Below are positions 1 to 8,652 of a stretch of 64,000 nt of DNA, piece by piece. The translations under genes and the position numbers were made by a program. This DNA comes from Cupriavidus pinatubonensis (lineage in GTDB: Bacteria; Pseudomonadota; Gammaproteobacteria; Burkholderiales; Burkholderiaceae): NCBI RefSeq assembly GCF_019602855.1, contig NZ_CP080766.1, positions 2,542,001 to 2,606,000 on the forward strand, read 5' to 3'. How positions within the stretch are numbered: position 1 is the first letter of the stretch; each line of letters starts with the position of its first letter. The notes under the pieces are model-generated. The model was not told the origin of the DNA. It did not search any database and saw only the letters and a list, made by a program, of their open reading frames with translations.

Positions 1-972
1 ATCAATATCGACAGCACCCATGGCACGCTCGAAGGCGTGCGCGATGCGATCAATGCGGCCAATGCCGGTGTGACCGCGACCATCCTGAACGACGGATCGG
101 GGTCGCCGTACCGCCTGGTGCTGACGTCCAACGACACGGGCGAGGCTAACAGCATGCGCATTTCCGTGACCGGCGACAGCACGGGCGCGCTCACCGGCCT
201 GGTGGCCAATGATCCGGCGGGCACCCAGAACATGGAGCAGACCGTCGCTGCGCGCGATGCCCGGCTCTCTGTCAACAACATCGACATCCAGAGCGCCAGC
301 AACGACGTCTCGGCCATTCAGGGCCTGAGCCTGTCGCTGTCGCAGACCGGCACGTCGGTCGTCAGCGTGCAGCGCGACAACACGGCCATCCAGAACGGCA
401 TCCAGGCCTTCGTCACGGCCTACAACAGCCTGCAAAGCACGGCCACGAGCCTGTCGGCCTTCAACCCGACCGCGGCGCAGGGCCAGCAGGCCGCCCCGCT
501 GACAGGTGACGGTGTGCTGCGCAACATCCAGACGCAACTCCGCTCAGCGCTCAATATGCCGGAGGCCGGCGGCCAGGACGCGTTCACGATGCTGTCCCAG
601 GTCGGTGTCAGCTTCCAGAACGACGGCACGCTGACTTTGGACGCCAACAAGCTGTCCAAGGCCATGAACAGCAATATGGCCGGGGTGGAGACACTGTTCA
701 GCAACAGCGACGGCAAGACCGGCTACGGCAACCAGATCAGCAGCCTGGTCGGTGAAATGACCGGAACCGACGGCGAGCTGACTTCCGCGACCGATGGCAT
801 CAACAGCACGCTGAAGGACCTGAGCTCGCAGTACGACTCGACGCAGAACATGGTCAACGACACGATCGCAAACTATCGCCAGCAGTTCACCCAGCTGGAC
901 ACGATCATGGCGCAGATGAAGAACACCAGCACTTACCTGACGCAGCAGTTCAGTGCGTCGAGCAAGAGCTGA
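1..972 (+). CDS. fliD: FliD, flagellar hook-associated protein 2 (filament cap), 3' part
   Basis: The frame is already open at base 1, so the N-terminus lies outside the window; 323 codons plus stop are visible. FliD caps the growing flagellar filament outside the cell and helps flagellin subunits fold at the tip. The sequence shows the FliD central/C-terminal pattern: a DAINAANAGV stretch, a segment near base 250-330 introducing the self-assembly region, and a C-terminal coiled-coil-like tail rich in Q, N, S and T ending LTQQFSASSKS. No cysteine is present, as is usual for exported axial flagellar proteins. No fliS or fliT follows; the next gene is convergent. The family is clear, but the missing N-terminus cannot be described. 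Confidence 0.93.
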   Translation: MNIDSTHGTLEGVRDAINAANAGVTATILNDGSGSPYRLVLTSNDTGEANSMRISVTGDSTGALTGLVANDPAGTQNMEQTVAARDARLSVNNIDIQSASNDVSAIQGLSLSLSQTGTSVVSVQRDNTAIQNGIQAFVTAYNSLQSTATSLSAFNPTAAQGQQAAPLTGDGVLRNIQTQLRSALNMPEAGGQDAFTMLSQVGVSFQNDGTLTLDANKLSKAMNSNMAGVETLFSNSDGKTGYGNQISSLVGEMTGTDGELTSATDGINSTLKDLSSQYDSTQNMVNDTIANYRQQFTQLDTIMAQMKNTSTYLTQQFSASSKS

Positions 973-1006
973 CAGGAAGACTACGAAGAGGATCTTCGGG
1001 GTCTTC

Positions 1007-1032
1007 GCGGGCCGGGGTTTGACTCGGCCCGC
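1007..1032. terminator. GC-rich hairpin between convergent fliD and yceH
   Basis: A perfect 8-bp inverted repeat (GCGGGCCG / CGGCCCGC) with a 10-base loop sits between the fliD stop and the stop of the convergent downstream gene. There is no T-tract on either strand, so a terminator role is inferred from position and stem strength only. Confidence 0.45.
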
Positions 1033-1039
1033 GCCTCGG

Positions 1040-1744
1040 TCAGGCGCCCAGCGCGTCCGGGTCGATGCCGAGCTGGCTGGCCATATGTTCGACCAGCGCT
1101 TCCAGGCGCTGTACCCGGTTCGAAAGGTCGCGTTGTTCGGCACGCAAGCGCTCGAGTTCAGAGGGCGCGACAGATTCGTCAGCCAGGGCCGCTCCGGCGG
1201 CGGCAAAGCTGTCTACATTGATTTCCCCGCCGAGCAGGTGCATCCACCGATGCTCGCGCTCGCCCGCCGCACGGGGGAGCTTCACCACATAGGGCGGCTC
1301 ATGTTCGGCCAGTTCGTCCAGGAACCCCTCAACGGACGAGATGTCCGCGAACGCGTGCAGGCGCACCGTGTTCAGGCGTAGTTCGGCCGCGGTCTGCGGC
1401 CCGCGCAGCAGCAGCATGGCCAGCAGCGCGGCCGACTGCGAGGGCACGCCCAGCACGCGGTTCATATTGTGTTCGAAGCGCGGCACGCGGCTGCTGCTGC
1501 CTTCGAACACCAGGCTCAGGCCTTTCAGGCCATCGATCGCCACGACTACCTCCGCTTCCGTGACATTCATGACCGGCGCACGCGCGGTCTTCTGGTTGCA
1601 GCCCGCGGTGAGCGCATTGAGCGACAGCGGGTAGGTATCGGGCACGGTGTGCTGCTTCTCCTTCAGCACGCCGAGTACGCGTCCTTCGATCGGGGTCAGC
1701 GCGCGGATCGGCTGGCGGGAGGGGGTGTCAGGCGTGGAGCTCAT
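1040..1744 (-). CDS. yceH: YceH/DUF480 family protein
   Basis: A 234-residue cytoplasmic protein matching the YceH (UPF0502/DUF480) family, which folds as two winged-helix-like domains. The family signature is visible: an opening LTPIEGRVLGVLKEKQ, then TPDxYPLSLNAL-type text (here VPDTYPLSLNAL), CNQKTARAPVM, and a second repeat RGPQTAAELRLNTVRLH. The C-terminus carries a leucine-heptad stretch (about residues 190-225) that should form a coiled coil. The ATG at 1744 is chosen because homology begins about 15 residues inside it; the frame stays open far upstream, but that part is only antisense to the next gene. The biochemical role of YceH proteins is not established. Confidence 0.88.
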   Translation of the reverse strand: MSSTPDTPSRQPIRALTPIEGRVLGVLKEKQHTVPDTYPLSLNALTAGCNQKTARAPVMNVTEAEVVVAIDGLKGLSLVFEGSSSRVPRFEHNMNRVLGVPSQSAALLAMLLLRGPQTAAELRLNTVRLHAFADISSVEGFLDELAEHEPPYVVKLPRAAGEREHRWMHLLGGEINVDSFAAAGAALADESVAPSELERLRAEQRDLSNRVQRLEALVEHMASQLGIDPDALGA

Positions 1745-1960
1745 GGAGAATGTGTCGTGGTGCCGCGGCGGAGTGCCGGCAAGGCGGACATTCAAACGCA
1801 AGCCGGCGCAATGTGCAACTGCCCGTCCCCAAACCTGCCGCGGCGCCCTCGCTTTCGCGCGGGCGCCGACTACTATCGATGAGGTGCAACGACCGGTTGG
1901 GCGTTGATGCGCCGGAGTGCGCGAAAGCCGACAAATTCTTTTTGCTACGGGGAGGCCAGT

Positions 1961-3694
1961 ATGGCGCAGGCGGACCGGACGGAGAGCGTTGAGGGGCAGG
2001 GCACCGAGGCCACGGCAAGCCTCGATGCACCGTATTCGACGCTGGAAAGCCGATGGCACCAGATGTTTCCGACGCTCACTGGCGACGAAGTCGAACGGAT
2101 GCGGCACTTTGGCACGCCGCAGCGCTGGCAAGCCGGCGAACAACTGTTTTCGGTCGGGCAGGTGGGCCGCGGCATGTGCGTGGTGGTCAGCGGCTGTATC
2201 CAGATCATCCGCCGCGACGGGCTCGGGCATGAGCACCGCATTACCGACCTCGGGCCGGGCATGTTTTCGGCGGAAGTGGGCACGCTGACCGGGCGCCCGT
2301 CGCTCGTGGACGGCCGCGCGGTGACCGATTCCGAAGGCTTCGCCATCCCGCCCGACAGGCTTCGCGCCTTGCTGGTGGCGGAGGCTGACCTTGGCGAGCG
2401 CATCATGCGCGCGCTGATCCTGCGCCGCGTCGGGCTGATCGAGTCCGGCAGCGGCCCCGTGCTGGTCGGCCATGGCGCCGAACCGCTGCTGCTGGCGCTG
2501 CAGGCCTTCCTGCGCCGCAACGGCCACCCGTACACGGTGATCGACATGGACGTCGAGCGCGACTGTTCCTGCCTGAGCGAGTTCGCCAACGCGCCGGCTT
2601 CGGACTTTCCGCTCGTGATCTGCCCGGACGGCCGCGTGCTGCGCGCGCCCGATGAAGGGCAACTCGCCTCCTGCCTTGGCCTGCTGCCCGAATTCGATCC
2701 GGCCCACGTCTACGACGTGGTCGTGGTGGGCGCGGGCCCTGCCGGCCTGGCCACGGCCGTGTACGCCGCGTCGGAAGGGTTGTCGGTGGCGGTGATCGAC
2801 TGCCGCTCGCCGGGCGGGCAGGCCGGAGCCAGCGCGCGCATCGAGAACTACCTCGGGTTTCCCACCGGTATCTCGGGCCAGGCGCTGGCCGGGCGCGCGT
2901 TTGTGCAGGCCCTCAAATTCGGCGCCCACATTGCGATCCCGCTGGAAGTGAAGGCCCTGCATTGCGGTTCGGATCCGATCCGGCTCGAACTGGCCGATGG
3001 CCGCATGATTTCGACGCATACGGTGGTGATCGCCACAGGCGCCCAGTACCGCCGGCCGGCCATCGATGCGCTCGAACGTTTCGAGGGGCGGGGCGTGTAC
3101 TACTGGGCCTCGCCGGTGGAAGCCAAGCTGTGCAAGAACGAGCCGGTGATGCTGGTCGGCGGTGGCAACTCGGCCGGACAGGCGGCGGTATTCCTGGCCA
3201 CGCATGCGGCGCATGTCCACATGCTGGTGCGCGGGCAGGGGCTGGCGGCCACCATGTCGCGCTATCTGGTCGACCGTATCGGCGGGCTGCCCAACGTGCA
3301 ACTTCACACCCGTGCCGAAATCCATGCGCTCGAAGGGGACGGGTGGCTGTCCGATGTCCGCTACCAGGCGCCCACCGAGAGCGACGGGCTGGTATCGCTG
3401 CCGGTGCGCCACCTGTTCCTGTTCATCGGCGCCGATCCCAATGCCTCGTGGCTGCGCACGTGCAACGTGGAGACCGACGACAAGGGCTTCGTGCGCACGG
3501 GCGGTGGGACGCTGGGCTGCGCGTCGGCCGTGCCGTATCCGCTGCAGACCAGCGTGCCGGGCGTGTTCGCGATTGGCGACGTGCGCTCGGGCTCGACCAA
3601 GCGCGTGGCCGCTGCAGTGGGGGAAGGGGCCTCGGTCGTCGCGCAGATCCACAACTACCTCGCCGGCCTGACGACGGCGGCACAGGCCGCCTGA
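1961..3694 (+). CDS. Cyclic-nucleotide-binding domain / thioredoxin-reductase-like flavoprotein fusion
   Basis: A 577-residue three-part protein. Residues about 30-150 resemble a CNB/CRP-type sensor domain, about 165-245 a thioredoxin-like fold, and about 250-577 a thioredoxin-reductase-type flavoprotein with FAD motif GAGPAG (near 256), NAD(P)H motif GGGNSAG (near 400) and the C-terminal FAD motif FAIGDVRSG. The redox CxxC that precedes the NAD(P)H motif in true thioredoxin reductase is absent: the equivalent text is YYWASP (near 382). It therefore should not reduce thioredoxin in the normal way; ferredoxin/flavodoxin-NADP-reductase-like chemistry is one alternative. The start at 1961 has a GGGGAGG ribosome site six bases upstream. 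It is monocistronic and convergent with the M20 peptidase gene. Confidence 0.85.
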   Translation: MAQADRTESVEGQGTEATASLDAPYSTLESRWHQMFPTLTGDEVERMRHFGTPQRWQAGEQLFSVGQVGRGMCVVVSGCIQIIRRDGLGHEHRITDLGPGMFSAEVGTLTGRPSLVDGRAVTDSEGFAIPPDRLRALLVAEADLGERIMRALILRRVGLIESGSGPVLVGHGAEPLLLALQAFLRRNGHPYTVIDMDVERDCSCLSEFANAPASDFPLVICPDGRVLRAPDEGQLASCLGLLPEFDPAHVYDVVVVGAGPAGLATAVYAASEGLSVAVIDCRSPGGQAGASARIENYLGFPTGISGQALAGRAFVQALKFGAHIAIPLEVKALHCGSDPIRLELADGRMISTHTVVIATGAQYRRPAIDALERFEGRGVYYWASPVEAKLCKNEPVMLVGGGNSAGQAAVFLATHAAHVHMLVRGQGLAATMSRYLVDRIGGLPNVQLHTRAEIHALEGDGWLSDVRYQAPTESDGLVSLPVRHLFLFIGADPNASWLRTCNVETDDKGFVRTGGGTLGCASAVPYPLQTSVPGVFAIGDVRSGSTKRVAAAVGEGASVVAQIHNYLAGLTTAAQAA

Positions 3695-3740
3695 GCCGCT
3701 GCCGCGCGCGGTGTGGCACGGCTTGCCGGCATGCCTTGCT

Positions 3741-5477
3741 TTACTGCATCTTCCCGAGGTTCCCGATCCTCACCATCATCTCGGTGAACATCTGCAGGTC
3801 CAGGTCCAGATCGGGCACTTCCTTGTACTCCTTCGCATTGTGCGCGGTGTACTTCTTGCCGGGCATGGCCGGCCCGAAATTGATCGCATTCGGCAGCAGC
3901 TTGGCCGTGGTGCTGCCCGCCGTAGCCACGGGTTTGGCTTCGAGTCCGGTGGTGTCACCGAAGATGTTGAGCAGCGTGGAGAGCCACGCGCCCTTGGGGT
4001 CGCGCGCCATCCAGTTGCCCTGCTCATGCTTGACCTCCACGGTCGAGCCAGTGGAGGCCGCCCACTTGTAGATGCGCTGCAGCACCTTGCCGCTGAGCGC
4101 CTCGGGCGTGCTGCCGCGCGGCATGCGCACATTGGTGGTGACTTCGATGAATTCGCCTTGCTCGCGGATCTGGTTCGGCGACATGGTCAGCGGGCCCATG
4201 AACGGGTCGCGATAGGCCAGTCCCATCTTCTCGCCCAGGTAGCCCAGGCCATACAGGTCGACGATATAGTGCGCCGCGCGCAGGTAATGGTTGTCGGTGA
4301 GCGGCACGCCCGATGATTGCAGGAACAGCGCCAGCCGCGGCAGCGGGTTGACGCCTTCCTCGGGCCTTGAACCGTGTGCCGACACACCGGTCACCTTGAC
4401 CACCACTTCATCGCCGTCCCGCTTGACGTCGATGGCGAACTTCCCGCCCTGCGGCGCGTACTTGCGGATGAAGGCCGCACGTGCGTTATCGAACGCGGAC
4501 AGGACCGCTGCAGGATTGCCGCCCGCGATGCGCGCGGTAGCACTCTCCGGCACGGTATTGGCCGACGCCGCGCCACGCATGGCAACGATGGTCGCGCGCT
4601 TGCTATCGGTGGCCTGCACGGGAAACAGGACGCGAAGTGCGCCGGAACCCTTCTCCGCCACGACAGCCGGATACTTGCTGTCGAGCACGATGTTGTAGTC
4701 GGGCAGCGCGTTGTGTTCGCGGTAGTACTTGATGCCGTCGCCACCGGTTTCTTCGGTAGTCTCGATCATCAGGCGTACGCTGCGCTCGAGCGGCACGCCG
4801 CTTTCCTTGACCGTCTTCATGGCGTAGAGCGCGGCGGCAATCGAACCCTTGTCGTCGATGGTCCCCCGGCCATACAGGCGGTCCCCGATGCGCGTGACGG
4901 AGAACGGATCGAGCTTCGTGCCATTGTCGAGCAGCCAGTCTTCGGCGGCGGCTGGCACCACGTCGGCATGGGTCAGGATGCCGAAGATGTCGGTGCCGGT
5001 GCCGGGCAGCGTGATCTCGAAGACGCGGTTATCCACGTTGCGGTAGACCAGCCCGAAAGACTTCGCCATACCCTCGACGAGCTTGCCGAACTCGATGATC
5101 GCGGGGTTTTCGTGCTGCGGCATCTTGTCATCGCGAACGGTGCGCAGCGCGACCATCTTGCCCAGCGTGTCGATGACCGCTGCCTCGTTGTGTACCCGGT
5201 TGTAGACCCCGAGCAAACGGCCGATGTTGACGAGGTTGTCGCCGCTGAGCGGCAGCCCGCCCTGCCACGCCGCTACGGCAGGCGCCACGGCAGGGGCGGC
5301 CTTGGCCGCGTTGGCCAGGAAGGTTTCCAGACTTTCCTGCGCGCCGGACTTCTGCGAGGCGATCAGCGCGTCCAGGGCGGGCTTGCGTAGCGTTTCGGCG
5401 CCTGCCGGACAGGCGAGCGAAAGCGAAAGCGAAAGCACAAGCGCGGAGAGGGCGGATCGGGTGGTAGGGCGGCTCAT
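3741..5477 (-). CDS. Exported M20-family metallopeptidase (dipeptidase-like)
   Basis: A 578-residue zinc peptidase of family M20, probably periplasmic. The N-terminus is a clear signal peptide (MSRPTTRS, a leucine/serine-rich core, cleavage near AGA-ET). Metal-site text typical of M20 is present: LTHADVVPA with H and D, GRGTIDDKGS with the bridging D, and ETTEETGGDG with catalytic and metal-binding E. A lid/dimerisation domain occupies roughly residues 290-420 and the C-terminal TAGSTTAKLLPNAINFGP carries the last ligand region. M20 members hydrolyse dipeptides or deacylate amino acids; the substrate cannot be read from sequence. The ATG at 5477 starts the signal peptide; an in-frame ATG at 5519 is possible, and neither has a strong ribosome site. 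Confidence 0.85.
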   Translation of the reverse strand: MSRPTTRSALSALVLSLSLSLACPAGAETLRKPALDALIASQKSGAQESLETFLANAAKAAPAVAPAVAAWQGGLPLSGDNLVNIGRLLGVYNRVHNEAAVIDTLGKMVALRTVRDDKMPQHENPAIIEFGKLVEGMAKSFGLVYRNVDNRVFEITLPGTGTDIFGILTHADVVPAAAEDWLLDNGTKLDPFSVTRIGDRLYGRGTIDDKGSIAAALYAMKTVKESGVPLERSVRLMIETTEETGGDGIKYYREHNALPDYNIVLDSKYPAVVAEKGSGALRVLFPVQATDSKRATIVAMRGAASANTVPESATARIAGGNPAAVLSAFDNARAAFIRKYAPQGGKFAIDVKRDGDEVVVKVTGVSAHGSRPEEGVNPLPRLALFLQSSGVPLTDNHYLRAAHYIVDLYGLGYLGEKMGLAYRDPFMGPLTMSPNQIREQGEFIEVTTNVRMPRGSTPEALSGKVLQRIYKWAASTGSTVEVKHEQGNWMARDPKGAWLSTLLNIFGDTTGLEAKPVATAGSTTAKLLPNAINFGPAMPGKKYTAHNAKEYKEVPDLDLDLQMFTEMMVRIGNLGKMQ

Positions 5478-5555
5478 CGGCGCTGGGGGATGCGAAAGGA
5501 GGTCGACAGATGGCCGCATGATAGGGCACTTGTCTATCCCATTGTAAAAAATAGG

Positions 5556-5573
5556 GGTGCCTTATGTGGCACC
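5556..5573. promoter_or_regulatory. Inverted repeat in divergent peptidase / peroxiredoxin promoter region
   Basis: GGTGCC-N6-GGCACC lies in the 253-bp AT-richer gap between the divergent M20 peptidase and peroxiredoxin genes. The flanks (ATAGG on the left, CTAT on the right) make it look like a protein-binding operator. It is not a match to the OxyR spacing consensus. The bound regulator is unknown. Confidence 0.35.
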
Positions 5574-5730
5574 TATAACTGTCCATAAGGGAAGTCTATC
5601 TGTCCTTGATAGTAATTGTTAATGGCGTCGGTTTAAACGATGAATTGTACAAATCACATTGGGATCGCCAGAATCGGGTCCATCGCTGCAACACGCAGCA
5701 GACCACTGAAACCACCAAGGAGTGACCCCG

Positions 5731-6462
5731 ATGCTGCAATCCCGTGAAGGCCAACGCGTTCCCAATGTCGCTTTCCGCATCCGCCAGGACAACGAGTGGA
5801 AGACTGTCACCTCCGGCGATCTGTTCAACGGCAAGACCGTCGTCGTGTTCTCGCTGCCCGGCGCCTTCACGCCGACCTGCTCGTCGACCCACCTGCCGCG
5901 CTACAACGAATTGGCGCCGGCATTTGCCAAGCATGGCGTGGACGAGATCCTGTGCGTGTCGGTCAATGACACCTTCGTGATGAACGAATGGGCCAAGGAC
6001 CAGGAGTCGCAGAACATCACCATGATTCCCGATGGCAACGGCGAATTCACCGAAGGCATGGGCATGCTGGTGGACAAGGCCGACCTGGGCTTCGGCAAGC
6101 GCAGCTGGCGCTATTCGATGCTCGTCCGTGACGGCGTGGTCGAGAAAATGTTCATCGAGCCGAACGAGCCGGGCGACCCGTTCAAGGTCTCCGATGCCGA
6201 CACCATGCTGAACCACATCGCCCCCGACGCCAAGCGTCCGGACCAGGTGGTGGTGTTCTCGAAGGCAGGCTGCTCGTTCTGCGCCAAGGCCAAGCAGCAA
6301 CTGTCCGACGCCGGCTACGAGTACATCGAGGTGCCGCTCGACAACAAGGTGCGCGGCAAGGTGCTGGGCGCCGTGTCCGGCGAGATGACCGCGCCGCAGG
6401 TCTTCATCAACGGCAAGCTGATTGGCGGCGCCGCCGCGCTCGAGCAGTACCTGGGCCAGTAA
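5731..6462 (+). CDS. Peroxiredoxin-glutaredoxin hybrid (Prx5-Grx fusion)
   Basis: A 243-residue thiol peroxidase with its own reductant domain. Residues 1-165 are a Prx5-type peroxiredoxin with peroxidatic Cys50 in [12 protein letters not shown]; residues about 170-243 are a glutaredoxin with CSFC at 181-184, the [10 protein letters not shown] cis-proline/GSH-binding region and a GG loop ([11 protein letters not shown]). Such hybrids reduce H2O2 and alkyl hydroperoxides at the expense of glutathione in the cytoplasm. The ATG at 5731 follows AAGGAG with eight bases spacing; a GTG nine bases upstream lies inside that ribosome site and is rejected. The gene leads toward the flavoprotein gene at 6601 on the same strand. 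Confidence 0.95.
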   Translation: MLQSREGQRVPNVAFRIRQDNEWKTVTSGDLFNGKTVVVFSLPGAFTPTCSSTHLPRYNELAPAFAKHGVDEILCVSVNDTFVMNEWAKDQESQNITMIPDGNGEFTEGMGMLVDKADLGFGKRSWRYSMLVRDGVVEKMFIEPNEPGDPFKVSDADTMLNHIAPDAKRPDQVVVFSKAGCSFCAKAKQQLSDAGYEYIEVPLDNKVRGKVLGAVSGEMTAPQVFINGKLIGGAAALEQYLGQ

Positions 6463-6474
6463 TCCCCGTATCAC

Positions 6475-6538
6475 GACCGCCCGCGCGGTCCGGCAGTCGC
6501 CGGACCCGATGGCGCCGCGCTGCCCGCGCGGTGCCATC
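6475..6538 (+). promoter_or_regulatory. Three consecutive hairpins between peroxiredoxin and flavoprotein genes
   Basis: In the 138-bp gap: GACCGC-N4-GCGGTC (6475-6490), TCCGG-N6-CCGGA (6489-6504, sharing two bases with the first, so the two compete) and a 13-bp near-perfect stem at 6508-6538 with a five-base loop and one G-U pair. No T-tract follows. They could end transcription partially, stabilise the 5' message or set the ratio of the two gene products; which one is not decidable here. Confidence 0.5.
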
Positions 6539-6600
6539 CAGCCCGCCGATTGATGTCCGATCGATTTCAAGAAATCTCAAAAGGAAAGGAACCGTTCACC

Positions 6601-8001
6601 ATGAAGACCATCCAGACCGACGTCGCTGTCATCGGAGCAGGTACCGCCGGCCTCGCCGCCTACCGCGCCGCCATCGCGGCCGGCAAGCGCGCCGTGATCA
6701 TCGAAGGTGGCCCGTACGGCACCACCTGTGCCCGCGTGGGCTGCATGCCGTCCAAGCTCCTGATTGCCGCCGCCGAAGCCGCGCATGAGTTGCGCCACAC
6801 GGCCCCGTTCGGCGTACACGTGGATGGCCAGATCCGTATCGATGGCCGCGAGGTCATGGCCCGCGTACGCAGCGAGCGCGACCGCTTCGTCGGCTTCGTG
6901 GTACGCGGCGTGGACGGCATTCCCGAGGCAGACCGCATTCGTGGCTACGCCTCGTTCATCGACAACACCACGCTCGAAGTAGCGGCCGACGACGGCAACA
7001 TCACCGTGCGTGCCAGCCGCGTGGTCATCGCCACGGGGTCGCGGCCGATGCTGCCGGCACCGTTCAAGGTGTTCGGCGACCGCCTGATCGTCAACGACGA
7101 TGTGTTCGCATGGGAAGACCTGCCGCGCAGCGTGGCCGTGTTCGGGCCCGGCGTGATCGGGCTGGAGCTTGGACAGGCGCTGTCGCGCCTTGGCGTGCGC
7201 GTGCGTGTGTTCGGTGTGCGCGGCTCGCTCGGTCCGCTGACCGACCCCGTCATACGCCGCTATGCGGACGAGACCTTCCGCAAGGCGTTCTATCTTGATA
7301 CCGAGGCCAGCGTCACGGAGATGGCGCGCGAAGGCGATCTGGCCCGCATTACCTATATCGACCGCGAAGGCAAGTCCGTCGCGGAGACCTTCGACTACGT
7401 GCTCGCCGCGACGGGTCGCGAGCCTAATGTGCGCGGCCTGGGCCTGGAGAACACCGGCCTGGAACTGGATGCGCGCGGCGTGCCGGTGTTCGATTCCGTG
7501 ACGCTGCAGTGCGGCGTATCGCCGGTGTTCATCGCCGGCGATGCCAACAACATCCTGCCGCTGCTGCATGAAGCCGCCGACGAGGGCAAGGCCGCCGGCG
7601 AGAATGCCGCGACGTACCCGCGGGTGTTGCCGCTGGCCCGCCGCGCGCCGCTCGCCGTGGTGTTCTCTGACCCGCAGATCGCTATGGTGGGCAAGCGCTT
7701 TGCCGACCTGGCCGAGGGCAGCTTCGTCACCGGCGAAGTCAGCTTTGAAGACCAGGGCCGCAGTCGCGTCATGCTCAGGAACCGTGGGCTGATGCACGTG
7801 TATGCCGACAAGGCGACTGGCCAGTTCCTGGGTGCCGAATGGACGGGCCCGCGCGCCGAGAACATTGCGCACCTGCTGGCGTGGTCGTATCAGCAGGGGC
7901 TGACCATCGCGCAGATGCTGGCAATGCCGTTTTACCACCCGGTGGTGGAAGAGGGGCTGCGCACGGCGCTGCGCGATGCAGCGGCGAAGCTGGAGGGCTG
8001 A
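6601..8001 (+). CDS. Dihydrolipoamide-dehydrogenase-like pyridine nucleotide-disulfide oxidoreductase
   Basis: A 466-residue group-I flavoprotein disulfide reductase. The FAD motif GAGTAG is near residue 12; the redox pair is Cys43-x4-Cys48 (CARVGC, then MPSK); an NAD(P)H Rossmann region is near 178 (FGPGVIGLELGQAL), where the first glycine-rich motif is slightly unusual; the second FAD motif is FIAGDANN; the C-terminal catalytic base region is YHPVVEEGL, matching the HPxxEE active site of the partner subunit. No lipoyl domain and no 2-oxoacid dehydrogenase gene is nearby, so it is not the E3 of a local complex. Its place behind the Prx-Grx gene suggests thiol redox metabolism. The start at 6601 has AAGGAAAGGA upstream; an ATG at 6550 lacks one. 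Confidence 0.85.
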   Translation: MKTIQTDVAVIGAGTAGLAAYRAAIAAGKRAVIIEGGPYGTTCARVGCMPSKLLIAAAEAAHELRHTAPFGVHVDGQIRIDGREVMARVRSERDRFVGFVVRGVDGIPEADRIRGYASFIDNTTLEVAADDGNITVRASRVVIATGSRPMLPAPFKVFGDRLIVNDDVFAWEDLPRSVAVFGPGVIGLELGQALSRLGVRVRVFGVRGSLGPLTDPVIRRYADETFRKAFYLDTEASVTEMAREGDLARITYIDREGKSVAETFDYVLAATGREPNVRGLGLENTGLELDARGVPVFDSVTLQCGVSPVFIAGDANNILPLLHEAADEGKAAGENAATYPRVLPLARRAPLAVVFSDPQIAMVGKRFADLAEGSFVTGEVSFEDQGRSRVMLRNRGLMHVYADKATGQFLGAEWTGPRAENIAHLLAWSYQQGLTIAQMLAMPFYHPVVEEGLRTALRDAAAKLEG

Positions 8002-8275
8002 GGCGATCGGCGGCCGCCGGCCGGCAGCCGGCCTACGGCCTCCGGCCAGCCGCGCCAGCGCCGTGCACTCAAACGTACTCAGGCGGGTTACCATCAATGC
8101 GGCCGGGGGCCAAGGGTGAGGCTCTCCGGCTCAGTCGATGGTCTCCGGCAGACACGTGCCGGGCGCTTGCCAACGATCGCGCATCCACGCGCGGCGAGAT
8201 ACCACGGTATATTGACTGCGACTGAGTCTGTGCCTGCCGCACGTTGCGGTGTACCCGTACATCGAGGAGACTTCC

Positions 8276-8629
8276 ATGTCGCTGCGCCGCCGTCTGTGCC
8301 AACTCGCCTTGCTCGCCGGTCTGGCGCCGCTGTCTGGCGGCCATGCCCAGACACAGCGGCCGTCTGCGCCGGACCCCGCAATCAATGACGCCATCTCCGA
8401 TGCCGTACGTGAAGGGTCGCATCGGTTCCAGCCTACCCCCAGCCAACCGCTTTCGCGCGACGAGCAGTGCGACCGGCTTGCCGAACAGATCGGCCAGACC
8501 CCGCGCCGCAGTTACCGCCCTTCGAACGCGCCGGTCGAGAACAGCCAGGGCAACGATGTGGCCACGGTCGAGCGCGACCGGACCCGCAGGCAGTTGCAGA
8601 AGGTGTATCAGGAGAAATGTACGCGGTAG
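8276..8629 (+). CDS. Exported hypothetical protein, 117 aa
   Basis: Not recognised. A signal peptide is evident (MSLRRRLCQLALLAGLAPLSGGHAQ, cleavage after HAQ), and the mature part is about 90 residues, polar, with two cysteines (EQCDRL and the extreme C-terminal KCTR) that could form a disulfide. The mature part is proline/arginine-rich with EQIGQTPRRSYRP in the middle. The ATG at 8276 follows GAGGAG with seven bases spacing, which fixes the start. It precedes a second exported protein on the same strand 23 bases downstream, so the two may be co-transcribed. Similar short secreted proteins occur in Burkholderiales, but no function can be assigned. Confidence 0.75.
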   Translation: MSLRRRLCQLALLAGLAPLSGGHAQTQRPSAPDPAINDAISDAVREGSHRFQPTPSQPLSRDEQCDRLAEQIGQTPRRSYRPSNAPVENSQGNDVATVERDRTRRQLQKVYQEKCTR

Positions 8630-8652
8630 TGCTTGCGTTCGGATGAAAGCCC

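Noticed and set aside
1745..3652. Long open minus-strand frame opposite the CNB-TrxR gene, joined to yceH
   Set aside because: It has no family match, is rich in His/Arg/Gln as expected for an antisense frame in high-GC DNA, and the sense strand carries clear motifs.
5521..5580. OxyR-binding site before the peroxiredoxin gene
   Set aside because: ATAG...CTAT elements are present but the internal spacing does not fit the OxyR consensus.
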